Of a stretch of DNA of 64,000 nt, positions 36,130-48,133 are shown piece by piece (within the stretch, counting starts at the first letter, position 1; each line of letters begins with the position of its first letter). The position numbers were made by a program, and so were the translations under genes. The notes below the pieces were generated by a model, which saw only the letters and a program-made list of their open reading frames with translations, was not told the DNA's origin and did no database searches. The DNA comes from Atrina japonica (lineage: Eukaryota > Mollusca > Bivalvia > Pterioida > Pinnidae), in the NCBI GenBank assembly GCA_030159075.1, contig BROG01000250.1, positions 124,001 through 188,000 of the forward strand, in the 5' to 3' direction.

Positions 36130-38600
36130 TTGTTTTTATATTCTATATATAGTGGAATGTAATGATTGTTTTTCACCATTATGTAGTAAATGTACATTAA
36201 TGCACTGAGTAGCTTTAGGATAACTTATCTTTCTTAAATAATATACAAACTTTTAGTAAATGGATTTTTTTTATTACTCTAACATCAGATTGAAGAAACA
36301 CGGTGCCCTGATCTATAGCATAGGCCAAATCTTGATTTAGCTTACCTTAATTAGGGTAAAATGTCGCATTATGTTAATCATCTATGTTAATGTGTAATAC
36401 ACTTTACATTAAATATAAGAGTATTAATGTATAGCATATAGTGAGGATAAATTTATTTCTTTTGTAGACATGTTTGTGTATATAAATAAGATATATCAAC
36501 AACTACAAATTAATCGGTGAATTGATAGAACCATCGGTAGCCTAATACAAAAAGATTAGGAAAACATATGCAATACATTAAAGTTTCTTACCCCACTGGA
36601 CACTGACAGTATGCACAGTTGACTTTTTCTTTGCCACTGATGCAAAGAAAGACACTATACCACTGTTTTATCATCGAGGCAATGCATTGGGCCTTTATAT
36701 ACATAAGTGTGTCAACAATCTGAAAATGTTAAATAATAGAATACTAAATATTTGTGTGACTCTGTTTACTGATGTTTTAGGCCACAATTTCTACTATTTC
36801 AGTTATATCTGGGTGGTATCATACTGATGCAGTGTATATAAATATTTACCTATCCTCAAGACTTTATCCTATGCAGTAAGGGATCCTTAAGTTTACTGTC
36901 TTATCTGAAGGACAGGAAACGGGTCATGCCACATCGAGGGCTCAAACCATTTACCGTTTGGCTTTGAGGCAAGCACTATGCGCCACAATTCACAACCAGC
37001 TCTGTATGAATGGGAATGGTTTATAAATCACTTATATAAGGATCACCCCTGAGGATAGTAATGGTGTGCTCTTTTCTGTTTTTAAGACCAGTCTATATGG
37101 TATGTAGGGTTGAAAGGGTTAACTTGGGAACTGAGTCTTGAAAAGTAATGAACAGACAAAGAATGTAGAGGAGGCAATTTGTATCGCTCCTTCCTGGTAG
37201 AAAACATATATATATATATATATTAGAAATTAGTGGTACAGGGTCTAAAACTCAAACATAATGTCATTTCAAAGAAAATACTTGGATCAAAAAAGTAAAG
37301 AAATTAAGAATTGCAACTCATATATATATGATTAAGAAATATCCATATATGTACATGATTTTTAAATTTTATTTTCAATTTAATTTAATGCATAAATTTA
37401 TCTTTATCATGGGTCTCAAAGTAGTACCAAAACCTACTGCTTTTTGTCCAAATTAAGCACATTCTTTCTTTTAAATTATGCGACTGACTGTCCAATATGA
37501 CAGTCACATAACTATGATCTAACACAAATGAACTTGATTAATCCTGAATTATGACAGTAGACCTATTTATTGAGTCACCCAAATCAGTAAATAGTTTGGT
37601 CTGCTATCATAATTCTGGATTAATCAAGTTCTGATTTTGATTCTAAATCACACACCCCTGAATTCTTACAATAGACTAAATCATTATTTGAAATGGAGAG
37701 GTCCAAATGTGACTTCAGGGGTTGCATTAATGGCAGTGTAGTTACCCCCTCCCAGTCTTTGGTCCAATATAGGCCCGACATACATACACGAATATGGATA
37801 TCATGATTCAAGTGTAAGGAAAGTAAGAAGAAGCCCCTTTTCTGAAAATTAAAATGATAACCCCTCTTGTCATTTTAACTGACGTCAATACAGAATTATC
37901 ATTCTTAAAACAATTTTTAAGAAATCACTTTATATACAGTATCCGATTCTTGTTTATTAGTAAAATTTCTATTCAAATGCGATAAGACATGGCTTCACAA
38001 TATTTTGAAAAATATGTTGAAAAAATGTGATTTTGTATGAATATAAAAATTAATAATGTCTATAAAAATTTGGCAAGGTAGACGGGATGGCCGGATTCCA
38101 ACACCAGAAATAACCACTTAAATTTGTAGTTACTAGAATAATGACGATGATAATGAGATCAATAAAATGTTTACAACAACATTGACATTTATTAACAATG
38201 AAATAATTAATGTTAATTGTCCAAAATGTCTATTTCTAAAATTTAATGTGAAGCACAAAATGTCCAAATTTGATGTATAATTTTGCTCGGTCACGGTTTC
38301 TAGAACTTTCTTCTCTTCATATTCAAATGGTAAAAGGTTGTTTACGAGGCCCTATCTTTAAGCGGTCTACTAGACCCAGTATGTACAGCATGTTCAACAA
38401 GATTAATTAGTGTTTCATGGGTCTTCTATATCTTTTTAAAATACATGTACTTCTGAGTAATTCTCCATCAGAATTATGCTTCCTGATCTTTATCCTTTTG
38501 GAATACCTCCCAGGGAAAAATGGCATGTGCCTTTTGATTATGCAGTTAATACATACAATAGTGGTGGGTGTAGAAAAAATTAAAAGGTGGTTGTTTTTGG
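36130..38600. other. Intergenic AT-rich DNA
   Basis: Only a short (ta)n run at 37206-37223 was identified. No gene was recognised on either strand. Confidence 0.4.
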
Positions 38601-38603
38601 ACA

Positions 38604-39000
38604 GGTGACATAAAATTATACGTAATTGTGATGCATACATCATGAAAAACAGACTGATCATTCAAAGTTGCAGTAGTGTAAATACAAAATTTATTCGCAG
38701 AGCGGAGCGAGGCGCGGAAATTTTTTGGAAATTTGTTATAATTGGTAACATAAAATTATACCTATCTGTGATGCAATGCAAACATCCTTTAAAAGCAGAC
38801 TGAGGATTCAAAGTTGGAGTAAAATAAATTCATTGCGTAGCGCGAAATTTTGGGGGAAATTTGTTTTTAATTCGGTGGCAATTTTGGGAAATTTTTTTTT
38901 TAATTTGGTGACATAAATTTATACCTATTTGTGATGCAATGCAAAACATCATCAAAAGCAGACTGAGGATTCAAAGTTGGAGTAGGTGTAAGTTTTAAAA
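38604..39000 (+). repeat. Three direct repeats of about 145-170 bp
   Basis: ggtgacataaaattatac-type text starts units at about 38604, 38746 and 38918. Each continues with gtgatgca, aaagcagactgaggattcaa (first copy diverged) and agttggagta. Between units is a tggaaatttgtt spacer with cgc-rich words (gcggagcgaggcgcgg, gcgtagcgcg). Confidence 0.8.
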
Positions 39001-39089
39001 TTTGGGAAATTTGTTTTTATTTTTCCAACTTTTTATAGAAAATTAAGGGTTTTTCAACTTTAGGGACACGGTCTCCCTGGTTACTTCAC

Positions 39090-41110
39090 ATAATTTTAGT
39101 AGTAGTCTTTGAGCCACCAATAACCCCTGTCCCCCTCCCGCCAAGGGTAATTTGGAAGGTTATAATTTTCTGAAAGCTTATAAATAATGCTACAAAATGA
39201 ACCATGTTAGCACTCTGGTCGTTGATGCGTTTAGGAGTTTTGGGGTAAAAACCATAGAAAATTAACAAAAATCGCTGAAAACTGGAGAACCTCACTTAAT
39301 ACTGATTGTATGGTAAGTATCTAAAATGGACCCATTTAACGGCTATGATTTATCAAATTTGGTGTTTGGGGGTAAAAAATCATTTTTTTCACAGAAATCT
39401 GTGGAAAAAGTACTGTACTTTAAGCCACTTAAAACCCATGTTTTACCAAATTGTGTTTTGGAGGATGCTTTTCATAAAGCCTATCAAAATTCCTACAAAT
39501 TGAGCTGTTTTAGCAATCTGGCAACTAAGGGGTTTTGGGGTAAAAACCGTAGAAAATTAACTGGAATCGCTGAATATTGGAAATATACAATTAATCCTTG
39601 TTTAAGTTTGTTTTGCAATAAGAGTATTAATTGTATGGCATATTGCATAAACATATGAACACAATAAACAATGATTTATTTAATAAAGTTGGTGTTTTGA
39701 GGTAAAAACCATGAAAATAAACAAAAATCGCTGAAAACTGGAAAACCTCAATTAATCCTTCAGTTATGGCCTCTTTTTGCAATGAAAGTAATGGTTGCTT
39801 GGTAAATATCTTAAATGAAATGTATTGATCCTTTACACAACAACTGTGTATCAAATGTGGTGTTTTGGGGTAAAACACTAAATTCTTATATAGAAATCTA
39901 TGTAAAAATGACTAGACTTTAAGCAACTAAAATCCTCAGTTTTTATTAAATTGAATTTTGAAGGGTATGTTTATCTGAAAGCTTACCAAAAATGCTACAA
40001 AATTAGCCATGTTAGAACGCTAGCCATTTAAGAATTTTGTGATAAAACCATTAAAAATACAAAAATCAATGAAAACGGGGAAATCTCAATTAATCCTTCA
40101 TTTATTGCCACTTTTTGCAATGGGATTGATGATTGTATGACAGATATCTTAAATAAGAAGTGGCGTTTAACAAAAAACAAACAAATGAGAAGTATTGGCA
40201 CATTATACAATCATTGTTACAAATTTGGTGTTTTCGGGACTAAAAACCAATTTTTAAACAGAAATATATGGAAAACACTAATAGACTGTTGGCCACTTAA
40301 AACCCTAGTCTTCAACAAGGGGTATTTTGGAGGGTATGTTTGTCAGAAAACTTAATGAAAATGTCACAAAATGAGCCACATTAGCATTCTAGTCCTTGGG
40401 GGTATTCAAGAGTTTTGAGGTAAAACCATAAAATAGTAAAAGAAATCAATCAAAATTGGAAAATCTCAAATAATCATTCATTTATTATGGCTTTTTGCAA
40501 TGAGTTTAATTGTTGTATGACAGATATTTGGAATAATACATATTGGCCAGACGCGGCCTATTAAACATTCATTGTATATGAAATGTGGTGTTTAAAGATA
40601 ATTTTTTAAAACAAAATCTGAAAAGTTTATTTCACCTTAGGCCACTAAATACATGTACGGTACCCATATTTTTACTTAGGGCATGTTTCGATGGTATGTT
40701 TATCTGAAAGCTTATCAAAATTCCTACAAAATGTTATTACTCTAGCGGCTATGAAGTTTTGGGGTGAAACAGCAAAAATCAATTAAAACTGGAAAACCAG
40801 TAAATAATAATAGAACTGGTGGTATAGCAGATATTTTAATTGATGAGTATTGTTATATTAAGTAATCAGTGTATATCAGATGTGGTGTATGAGTCTAAAC
40901 CCAAATTTTAAAGCAGTAATCTTAGAAGTAATATTAGATTTATACCACTAATAACTCCACTTTCAACAAAGAGTATTTATTTTGTGGGTATTTTTTGCCA
41001 AACGTTTATAAAAAAGATACAAAATGGTTTTTTTCGAACTCTAGCTGTTTGATAGTTTAGAAGTTTAAGGCGAAACCAAGAAATTTTAACAGGAAACCTA
41101 ATAACCCTTT
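39090..41110 (+). repeat. Degenerate satellite, about 330-380-bp units, forward orientation
   Basis: Successive units share ggttttggggtaaaaacc, agaaaattaacaaaaatcgc, tgaaaactggaaaacctc, aattaatccttc, gcaatgaaagtaatggttg, and cttataaaaatgctacaaaa-like words. The first word recurs near 39.24, 39.54, 39.70, 40.04, 40.42 and 40.75 kb; one unit is truncated. Divergence between units is high. No coding frame is conserved. Confidence 0.85.
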
Positions 41111-42520
41111 GATTATAGTTTACTTTTGTGATAGAACTGACTGATGTTAATTTTCATGGCTTCAGCCTCAAAACACCAACTGTAATTAACAATCATTCTT
41201 TATTATGCCCATAGTTAACATTTAAGTCATCTGCCATACAATATTTTTACTTTAATTGCAAAAAAGAACTTAAATGAAAGATTATTTGTATATTTCCAAT
41301 TTTCAGCGATTTTTGTTTAATCTATATGGATTTACCCCAATTTCCTAAGTAGCCAGAGTGCTAACAAAGCTCAACGTTTCGGATTTTATATAGGCTTTCT
41401 GAAAACAATGCCCTACAAAAAGATGTTAGTAAAAGCTGGGTTATATGTTGCTTAAAGTCTAATGCTTCTTTCACTAATTTCTGTTTAAAACATTGATTTT
41501 TTTTTAAACCCAAAACACCATATTTGATACACACACGTTGTTTAAGGGGTCAATACTTATCATTTAAACCATACAACCATTACTTCCTTTGCAAACAGGG
41601 GCCTTAACTTAAAGAGTAATTGAGGTTATCAAGTTTTAAGTGATTTTTGTTAATTTTCTATGGTTTTCAGCTCAAAACACCAATTTTAATAATAATAATA
41701 AGAATAATAATAATAAAACATTGTTTATTGTGTCCATATATATCATTTAAGTTATTTGTCATACAATTATTATTCTAATTGTGAAAAAGACCTTAAATGA
41801 AGGATTAATTGTATATTTCCAATTTTTTTGACTTTGTTTTTCTGTTGTTTATTTTTTTGTTCTGAGTTTGATTCTTTCATAAAACTGGTATCGGTATCTG
41901 TCTCAGAAGTGGATTTTTTCTTTCGTTTACCATCTAATTTTGATGTTTTATTATTTGAATTACTCATTAGCGGTGTTCAGTCAGTCTAAAAGTTTAACTG
42001 AATATATACTTAGATGATTTACTGTATGTATTTACGTACTGAGCTGTAAATCACTCTATCGTATGGTAGATCCATATATCACGAGGCAATGTTTTGAAAT
42101 TTTTATAAAGGATGAAATGAAAAGTCTCTTTTTCATATAAAGTTAAAGGAGATAAAATCCCAAAAGAATTACCATTTTGTTCCTGACCTTTCCACAATGT
42201 TTGTATCCAAATTTGGTGTATCAAAATTTTGTATTATATCCTGAAGTGCAAGTTAATTTCCCCCACTAAAATACACGTTTTTCATTCAAAAATTGACATA
42301 ACTCCAATCAGAGTGCTAACAAAGCTTTATTTGTAGCATTTTTGATAGGCTTCCTGAAAAACATATCCTCTGAAAAACATGGGTTATAAATGACTTAATT
42401 TATAGTTCTTTTTCACAGATTTCTGTTTCAAAAATGGATTTTTTCTAAAACCAAAACTCCTAAGTAGGCAGAGTGCAAACAAAGCTCATGATTTTTATTT
42501 GTTATGTTTGGTTTGGTTTG

Positions 42521-42602
<82 letters not shown>
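42521..42602. repeat. (TA)n microsatellite, left of palindrome
   Basis: Pure alternating TA, 82 bp. Confidence 0.95.
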
Positions 42603-42603
<1 letters not shown>

Positions 42604-42609
<6 letters not shown>

Positions 42610-42709
42610 ACAGAATGCCACACCACAAAACAGTTTTAAGTTTTATTACCTTACCAATGTAAGGTAATAAAACTTAAAACTGTTTTGTGGTGTGGCATTC
42701 TGTATTTTT
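42604..42709. repeat. Perfect palindrome, 51-bp arms, 4-bp loop
   Basis: Arms 42604-42654 and 42659-42709 are exact reverse complements around caat. The left arm begins aaaaatacagaatgccacac and the right arm ends with its complement. It is unrelated in text to the satellite around it and sits between two (TA)n tracts. It could extrude as a cruciform or be a foldback product. Confidence 0.95.
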
Positions 42710-42743
42710 ATATTTAATTTCTTTACGTTTGGACTTTCAATAA

Positions 42744-42747
<4 letters not shown>

Positions 42748-42825
<78 letters not shown>
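42748..42825. repeat. (TA)n microsatellite, right of palindrome
   Basis: Pure alternating TA, 78 bp. Confidence 0.95.
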
Positions 42826-42829
<4 letters not shown>

Positions 42830-44789
42830 TAGCTTTTCTGAAAATTATGCCCTCCAAAAACATGTTGGTAAAAGCTGGGTTATTAATGGCTGAAAGTCTA
42901 ATGCTTTTTCACAAATTTCTGTTTTAAAAATGGATTTTTTTTTTACCACCACCCCCCGAAAAAACAAATTTGATGCACAGTGGTTGTTCAATGGGTCTTA
43001 TTATTTAAGATATTTATCATACAACCATTACTTTCATTGCAAACAGAGACTTTAACTGAAGGATTAATTGAAGTCTTCCAGTTTTCAGCGATTTTTGTGT
43101 ATGGTCTATGGTTTTCAGCTCAAAACACCAACTTTAATAATAAAAAAAAATTATTGTGTCCATACATATCATTTAAGCTATTTGCCATACAAACATTATT
43201 TAAATAGCGAAAAAGACCTTAAATAAAGGATTAATTGAAGTTTTCCAGTTTTCAGCGATTTTCGTTAATTGTATATGGTTTTCACCTCAAAACACCAACT
43301 TACTTTAGTAAAAAAAAGGCTATTTTCAATACAATTATTCTAATTGCGAAAAAGACCTTAAATGAAGGATTAATTGTATATTTCCAATTATTTTTTTAGA
43401 TATCTGTTAATTTTCTCTGGTTTTTACCCCAAAACTCTAAGTGGCCAGAGTGCTAACAAAGCTCAATTTGTAGAATTTTTGGTAGGCTTCCTGAAAAATA
43501 TTTCTTCTGAAAAACACCTTAATAAAAACATGGGTTATAAGTGGCTTAAAGTATAGAGGTTTTTCACAGATTACTGTTTGAAAATTGGATATTTTATCCC
43601 CAATCACCAAATTTGATAAATAATGGTCGTTAAATGGCTCCATACTTGTCATTTAAGATATTTACCATACAACCATTACGTTCATTGCATACAGAGGCCG
43701 TAACGGAATGATTAATTGAGGTTTTCCAGTTTTCAGCGATTTCTGTTAATTTTTTTATGTTTTTTACCCCAAAATCACTAAGTGGACAGAGCGCTTACAA
43801 AACTTAATTTGTAGCATTTTAGTAAGCTTCCTGAAAAACATATCCTATGAAAAAACACCTCGGTAAAAAACACCTTGGTAAAAAACATCGGTTATAAATG
43901 GCTTAAAGTATAGTACTTTTTCAAAAAATTAATCTTTTACCCCCAAACACCAAATTTGATGCACAATGGTTGTTCAATGTGTCAATACTTATTATTTAAG
44001 ATATTTAACATACAACCAATACTTTCATTGCAAACAGAGGCCTTAACTGAAGGATTAATTGAGGTCTTCAAGTTTTCAGCAATTTTTGTTAATGGTGTAT
44101 GGTTTTCACCTCAAAACACCAACTTTAATAATAATAATAAAACATGCATATCATTTAAGCTATTTGCCATATAAATATTATTCTAATTACGAGATAGACC
44201 TTAAATGAAGGATATTGTATATTTCCATTTTTTTAGACATTTCTGTTAGTTGTCTATGCTTTTTAATCCAAAGCCCCCAAGTGGCCAGAGTATTAACAGA
44301 TCTCAATTTGTAGCATTTTGGTAGGCTTCCTGAGAAACATATCCTCTGAAAAACAGCTTACTGATAACATGGGTTATAAGTGACTTAAAGTATAGTGCTT
44401 TTTTGACAGATTTCTGTCTAAAAACTTATTTTTTACCCCAAAACGATAAATTTGATAAATAATGGTCGTTAAATGGGTCCATAATTGTCATTTAAGATAT
44501 TTACCATACAACCATTACTTTCTTTGCAAACAGAGGCCATAGATGATGGATTAATTGAGGTCTTTTACTTTTCAGTAAATTTTGTTAATTTTCTATATTT
44601 TTTACCTCAAAACTCCTAAACATCCCAACGCCCTGAGTGCTAGCATGTTTCATTTTGTTGCATTTTTGATAAGCTGTCGGAAAACATAACCTCCAAAATT
44701 CCCCCTGGGAGAACAAACACATTTTTAGCCAGAGGACTATAGGGGTCGCGTTTTATGCATCTAATAATTTTTCTCATTTGGGAGCCTGT

Positions 44790-44950
44790 ACAATGTAACC
44801 AGGAAGAAATCACCAGCCTCCCGCAAGTAAACTGGGAAACTTTCTCACAAAAATAAGCTTAGTTCCAGCGGTCTCAAACTTGCGCTGACAGGAAGTGAGA
44901 GACTTTATGATTTAAAGCACGATGCTCTGACCACATAACTTGTATACATG
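44790..44950 (-). mobile_element. SINE family B fragment
   Basis: The antisense body (cgcaagtaaactgggaaact) leads to a decayed head: ggtctcaaacttgcgctgac for the B-box side and gcacgatgctctgaccacat for the A-box side. It marks the right edge of the satellite field. Confidence 0.65.
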
Positions 44951-44997
44951 CTGAGAAAACCGTCAAACGTATGGGGCGCCGTTTTACTTTATATTAC

Positions 44998-45315
44998 CAA
45001 TTAGTGATATCACTCTTTCGAATAGGTGATATCACTTATTCAATAAGTGATATCATCTATTCGAATGGGTAATATCACCCATTGGAATACCATGTAGGTG
45101 ATATAACCTATTCGAATAAGTCATATCTCCTATTTGAAAGAGTGATATCACCTAATCGAAAAGTGATATCACTTATACAAATAAGTGATATCACCTATTC
45201 ATATAAGTGACATCACTTTTTCGAATAGGTGATATCACTTTCAAATAGGAGATATCACTTTATAATTTTTTATAGGTGATATCACTCATTCGAATAAGTG
45301 ATATCACTTATACAA
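44998..45315. repeat. Tandem array of alternating 10-bp palindromes, about 22-bp unit
   Basis: About 14 units alternate a GATATC-centred palindrome (gtgatatcac) with a TTCGAA-centred one (tattcgaata). Both units and whole array therefore read almost the same on both strands. Some units have decayed centres (gtaatatcac, tacaaat). No gene is present. It could form many alternative hairpins, or be a protein-binding array. Function unknown. Confidence 0.9.
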
Positions 45316-45344
45316 ATTTGGAAGCAGTAAAAACCTTATGCTCC

Positions 45345-45536
45345 TCATTTCTTCCATAAATGTAGATATGCAGCGAATATCTCTAGGTCTATATCTATGG
45401 AATAACAAAGCGCAAAGAACGATATTACTGTATCCTGATAAAGGCGAAGAGCTGCAGAGTCGGTATCATCTCCCGTGTCTGTTGAAGGATTTGGATGTAG
45501 TTCAGCATTCAAAGCAGACAGAGCCGCCAAAACCAT
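45345..45536 (-). CDS. Possible coding exon, unrecognised (weak)
   Basis: A 63-codon minus frame from an ATG at 45536 begins with a non-repetitive stretch (ALSALNAELHPNPSTDTGDD). It lies in DNA with visibly higher GC than its surroundings. A usable GT donor (acagtaata) lies after about 36 codons. The opposite strand is also open across the region, no domain is recognisable, and no partner exon was found. It may be chance. Confidence 0.15.
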   Translation of the reverse strand: MVLAALSALNAELHPNPSTDTGDDTDSAALRLYQDTVISFFALCYSIDIDLEIFAAYLHLWKK

Positions 45537-45884
45537 ACCGCCGACTCATGCTATTTTTTACTAGGGTTAAAACAACACATGTTGAAATATGTTTAAATGA
45601 AATTCGAAAATGTATTTTTAATACATAAAGTAAAAGCATTATCAAATAACGTTGTAGACTATTCTATTATCCGTCACAGAGATACCGTAAACTGTTGCTA
45701 TCCATCTTATCAACATGGACTAAATGTCACTGCAATGGGGAAATATATCGAATACATGTAAATATAAGGTTTGAATTGTCTTTTTATTGCGTTTATGTTT
45801 TTATATCGGAAATTGGTATAGGGACATTTTCAACATGAAGCACTACCGTATTTTTTTTAGGTCAGACCTATTATTATACGACAC

Positions 45885-45965
45885 CGGTCAACAGGTAACT
45901 CCTTCATGGTGTCGGTCCCACTTCTGGATTTCTAGAGGTCCACAGGCATGTATCTGCAAAAATGC
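45885..45965 (+). mobile_element. Decayed Penelope-type 3' fragment
   Basis: caccggtcaacaggtaactc, cttcatggtgtcggtcccac and tttctagaggtccacaggc match the module with more changes than the other copies. Confidence 0.45.
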
Positions 45966-46009
45966 ATTGTATGTTTCTTTGTCTGGACTTACACTTTTTA
46001 TCTATGTAA

Positions 46010-46240
46010 TAGGGTGTGATTTTATCAATATTGTATAGATGTTTTCTAATTGTTCATAAGTTATTTCACTTGATCATCAGCATCATCATCACTATCATCA
46101 GCACCATCATCACTATCATCAGCATCATCATCAATTATTATCACACTCATCCATATATAACATTAAGAAACATAATGCACTTAAATTGTACATAGGCCCT
46201 ATATCTCCCTGTAATACAAATAAATAATTATCAGTACAAT
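46010..46240 (+). repeat. Left arm of a foldback element
   Basis: agggtgtgattttatcaata, gatgttttctaattgttcat, a (cat/atc)n stretch, and gtacataggccctatatctc recur in reverse complement at 47120-47345. The trinucleotide stretch differs somewhat in length between arms. Confidence 0.9.
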
Positions 46241-46394
46241 GAATAAAATAACAAAGCATTTATGTCTCTATGTCTATATGTCTCTATGTCATACAATATG
46301 TAATAATGTACAACATAATTCAATAGCAAAATATTAATTTAATTTTAGCAAAGAAAGATAACTCTTTACTTCATTACTTATTGCCAAATTATCT

Positions 46395-46677
46395 TGAGCC
46401 GGCCTGGCTCAGTCGGTAGCGCGCTCGACTCTTGATCGTGAGGTCGTGAGTTCGAGTCCAGCCGGCGGCAGGTTGGTTTCTTGTCTGTCGGATGAGACAG
46501 TAAAAACCGTGGTCCCGCGTCACAGTAGGTGTCGGCACGTTAAAGAACCCTCACTGATCAATGGCCGTAAGTGCCGAGCATAGGCCAAAATTTGAAGCCC
46601 TTCACCGGCATTTGGTGAAGTCTCCATATGAGTGAAATATTCTTGAGTGGGACGTTAAACAACAATAAACAAACAAA
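46395..46677 (+). mobile_element. SINE family A, full-length, with target duplication
   Basis: 283 bp. The head resembles tRNA-Lys(CTT): tggctcagtcggtagcgcgc holds the A box, gactcttgatcg the anticodon-loop position, and gtgagttcgagtcc the B box. The body runs through gtgtcggcacgttaaagaac and ggcataggcc-type text (gagcataggccaaaatttg) to gggacgttaaacaacaataa and a (caaa)n tail. caaattatct flanks it at 46385-46394 and 46678-46687. It is the reference copy for the fragments at 1.8, 16.8, 18.1, 18.7 and 34.8 kb. It is not a tRNA gene. Confidence 0.92.
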
Positions 46678-47119
46678 CAAATTATCTCCCTTTATTATTC
46701 AGCAATAATTCTTCAGGAAATTATATCCATAATGAAATATGATTCAAAATGAAATTATATTTTAGTATATGTATAAATACATTCTAAATACATATTTACA
46801 ATGATGTAATGAAATAATTCTCTTTTAAACCCTGTTTCTGGAACAAGGCTATTTTCAGTATCCAGAATAATGTGGTGTGATACTATACATGTACGGCTGA
46901 GGTTCATATGATGTTATGGTAGATATGTGGCATAGTCTAAATGTCAATGGAACTAATTCCATACAACTTTCCCAGTTAGATGATCATCATATCTGCCCTT
47001 GGTGGAGAATATCTTTGTTCTAACTAAAGCTTTTCACCATGTATGAAAGTGACCATACACGTATAATGCCCAAAGGCCATAAAACATCAATAGTTGTTGA
47101 TTAAAGTTTTTTTTAATTA

Positions 47120-47345
47120 ATTAATGATTAGTTGATTGTATAAAAGAGGACAGGGAGATAGAGGGCCTATGTACAATAAAAATGCATTATGTTTCTTAAT
47201 ATTATGTATGGATGAGTGTGATAATAATTGATGATAGTGATGATTGATGCTGATGATAGTGATGATGATGCTGATGATCAAGTGAGATAACTTATGAACA
47301 ATTAGAAAACATTTATACAATATTAAAAAAAACACATCCTATTAC
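47120..47345 (-). repeat. Right arm of the foldback element
   Basis: Reverse complement of 46010-46240 (gagatagagggcctatgtac through gatgatgatgctgatgatca to aaaacacatcctattacatc). The loop holds the intact SINE A and about 600 bp of other DNA. Confidence 0.9.
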
Positions 47346-47369
47346 ATCTATACAACTAAGGAATTTGGG

Positions 47370-47600
47370 TTTTTTTTATTGGGGGGTACTTTTTGGGGGG
47401 AGATGCTTTTGTTTATTTTATTTTTTTTTTTTTTATTTTTTTTTTGTGGGTTTTTTTACTTTTTATTTATTTTTTTCATTTGTAAAATGGGTTTTTTTTT
47501 CATGTTTTTTTTTATTTGTTTTTGTTTCTTTTCTTGGACTTTGTTTGTTTTTTTTTTATCTAATTTTCAGTTCTTTTATCCATTCAGTGATTTTGTTTTG
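47370..47600. repeat. T-rich low-complexity tract
   Basis: Long T runs with a few G runs (ttggggggtactttttgggg). Phe-rich open frames across it are artefacts of composition. It lies about 150 bp upstream of the LIM-kinase-like start codon, in the presumed promoter region. Confidence 0.8.
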
Positions 47601-47754
47601 TCTTTCTATATGTATCCGGGTCACGCTCTAAATTTTCACTCGTATCATATCATAAGTATTTTTAGCACAAGTAATATGTAAAGGGAAGTAATTCATCTTC
47701 TCATACGGAACTCTTTCACGTAGGAGATTTGCAAAACAGAATGGGAAGTTAAAA

Positions 47755-47960
47755 ATGACAGACGATGTCAGTCCAGGTGTGTGTTAAAATTTAGATTTTA
47801 CGATATTTTCCTTGAAGATATTGAATCTTTTCTTGTATGGTAAATTATATAATTGTATTTTGTCAGATAAAGAGCGTATCTGTGCCTGCTGCGCGAAAGA
47901 AATCGCAGACGAGACGTATGTTCAGGCCTTGAGCGCAGACTGGCATTCCGGATGTTTCAG
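47755..47960 (+). CDS. LIMK: LIM-domain kinase-like gene, first two coding exons (partial)
   Basis: Exon 1 (47755-47776) encodes MTDDVSP and ends at a ccag/gtgtgt donor. After a 90-bp intron with a tattttgtcag acceptor, exon 2 (47867-47960) continues in phase as DKERICACCAKEIADETYV, then QALSADWHSGCF, and ends at a consensus ag/gtaagt donor. The C-x2-C, then 17-residue gap, then W-H-x2-C spacing is the first half of a LIM zinc finger. QAL-x-ADWH-x2-CFR close to the N-terminus is the signature of the first LIM domain of LIM kinases, cytoplasmic kinases that phosphorylate cofilin to stabilise actin. The kinase part is not in the window, so another LIM protein remains possible. Splice phase consistency strongly supports a real gene. 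Confidence 0.72.
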
Positions 47961-48133
47961 GTAAGTTTGTTTCGAATGTTTGTTTACAAAATTTATGAAA
48001 GAGTCATTCATGGTGTTAGCCGTATCCCTTTGATCAAATAAAGTCCGCATAAACTGCCAAATTATGGGGACCATGCATCTTTTTACAATGAAATATTTTT
48101 CTGTATTTGGAAGTAAACTGGAATATATATATA

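Larger units (their letters stand above)
41150..44690 (-). repeat. Same satellite, reverse orientation
   Basis: The words of the 39-41 kb units appear here in reverse complement: ttttcagcgatttttgttaa, ctatggtttt(t/c)acc, caaccattactttcattgca, ggattaattgaggt, gtggccagagtgctaacaaa and gtaggcttcctgaaaaa. They recur near 41.3, 41.6, 43.1, 43.25, 43.4, 43.7, 44.1, 44.2 and 44.6 kb. It is interrupted at 42.5-42.8 kb by (TA)n tracts and a palindrome. Confidence 0.85.

Noticed and set aside
39306..39658. 65- and 110-codon frames
   Set aside because: Inside satellite units; the frame is not kept between units.
45338..45628. 96-codon plus-strand frame
   Set aside because: Overlaps the equally open opposite strand; no domain, and no reason to prefer it.
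46395..46470. tRNA-Lys gene
   Set aside because: The tRNA-like part runs straight into a SINE body, and the same unit recurs in broken form across the window.
47365..47681. Overlapping Phe-rich frames of 88 and 100 codons
   Set aside because: Produced by T homopolymers; membrane-like appearance is compositional.
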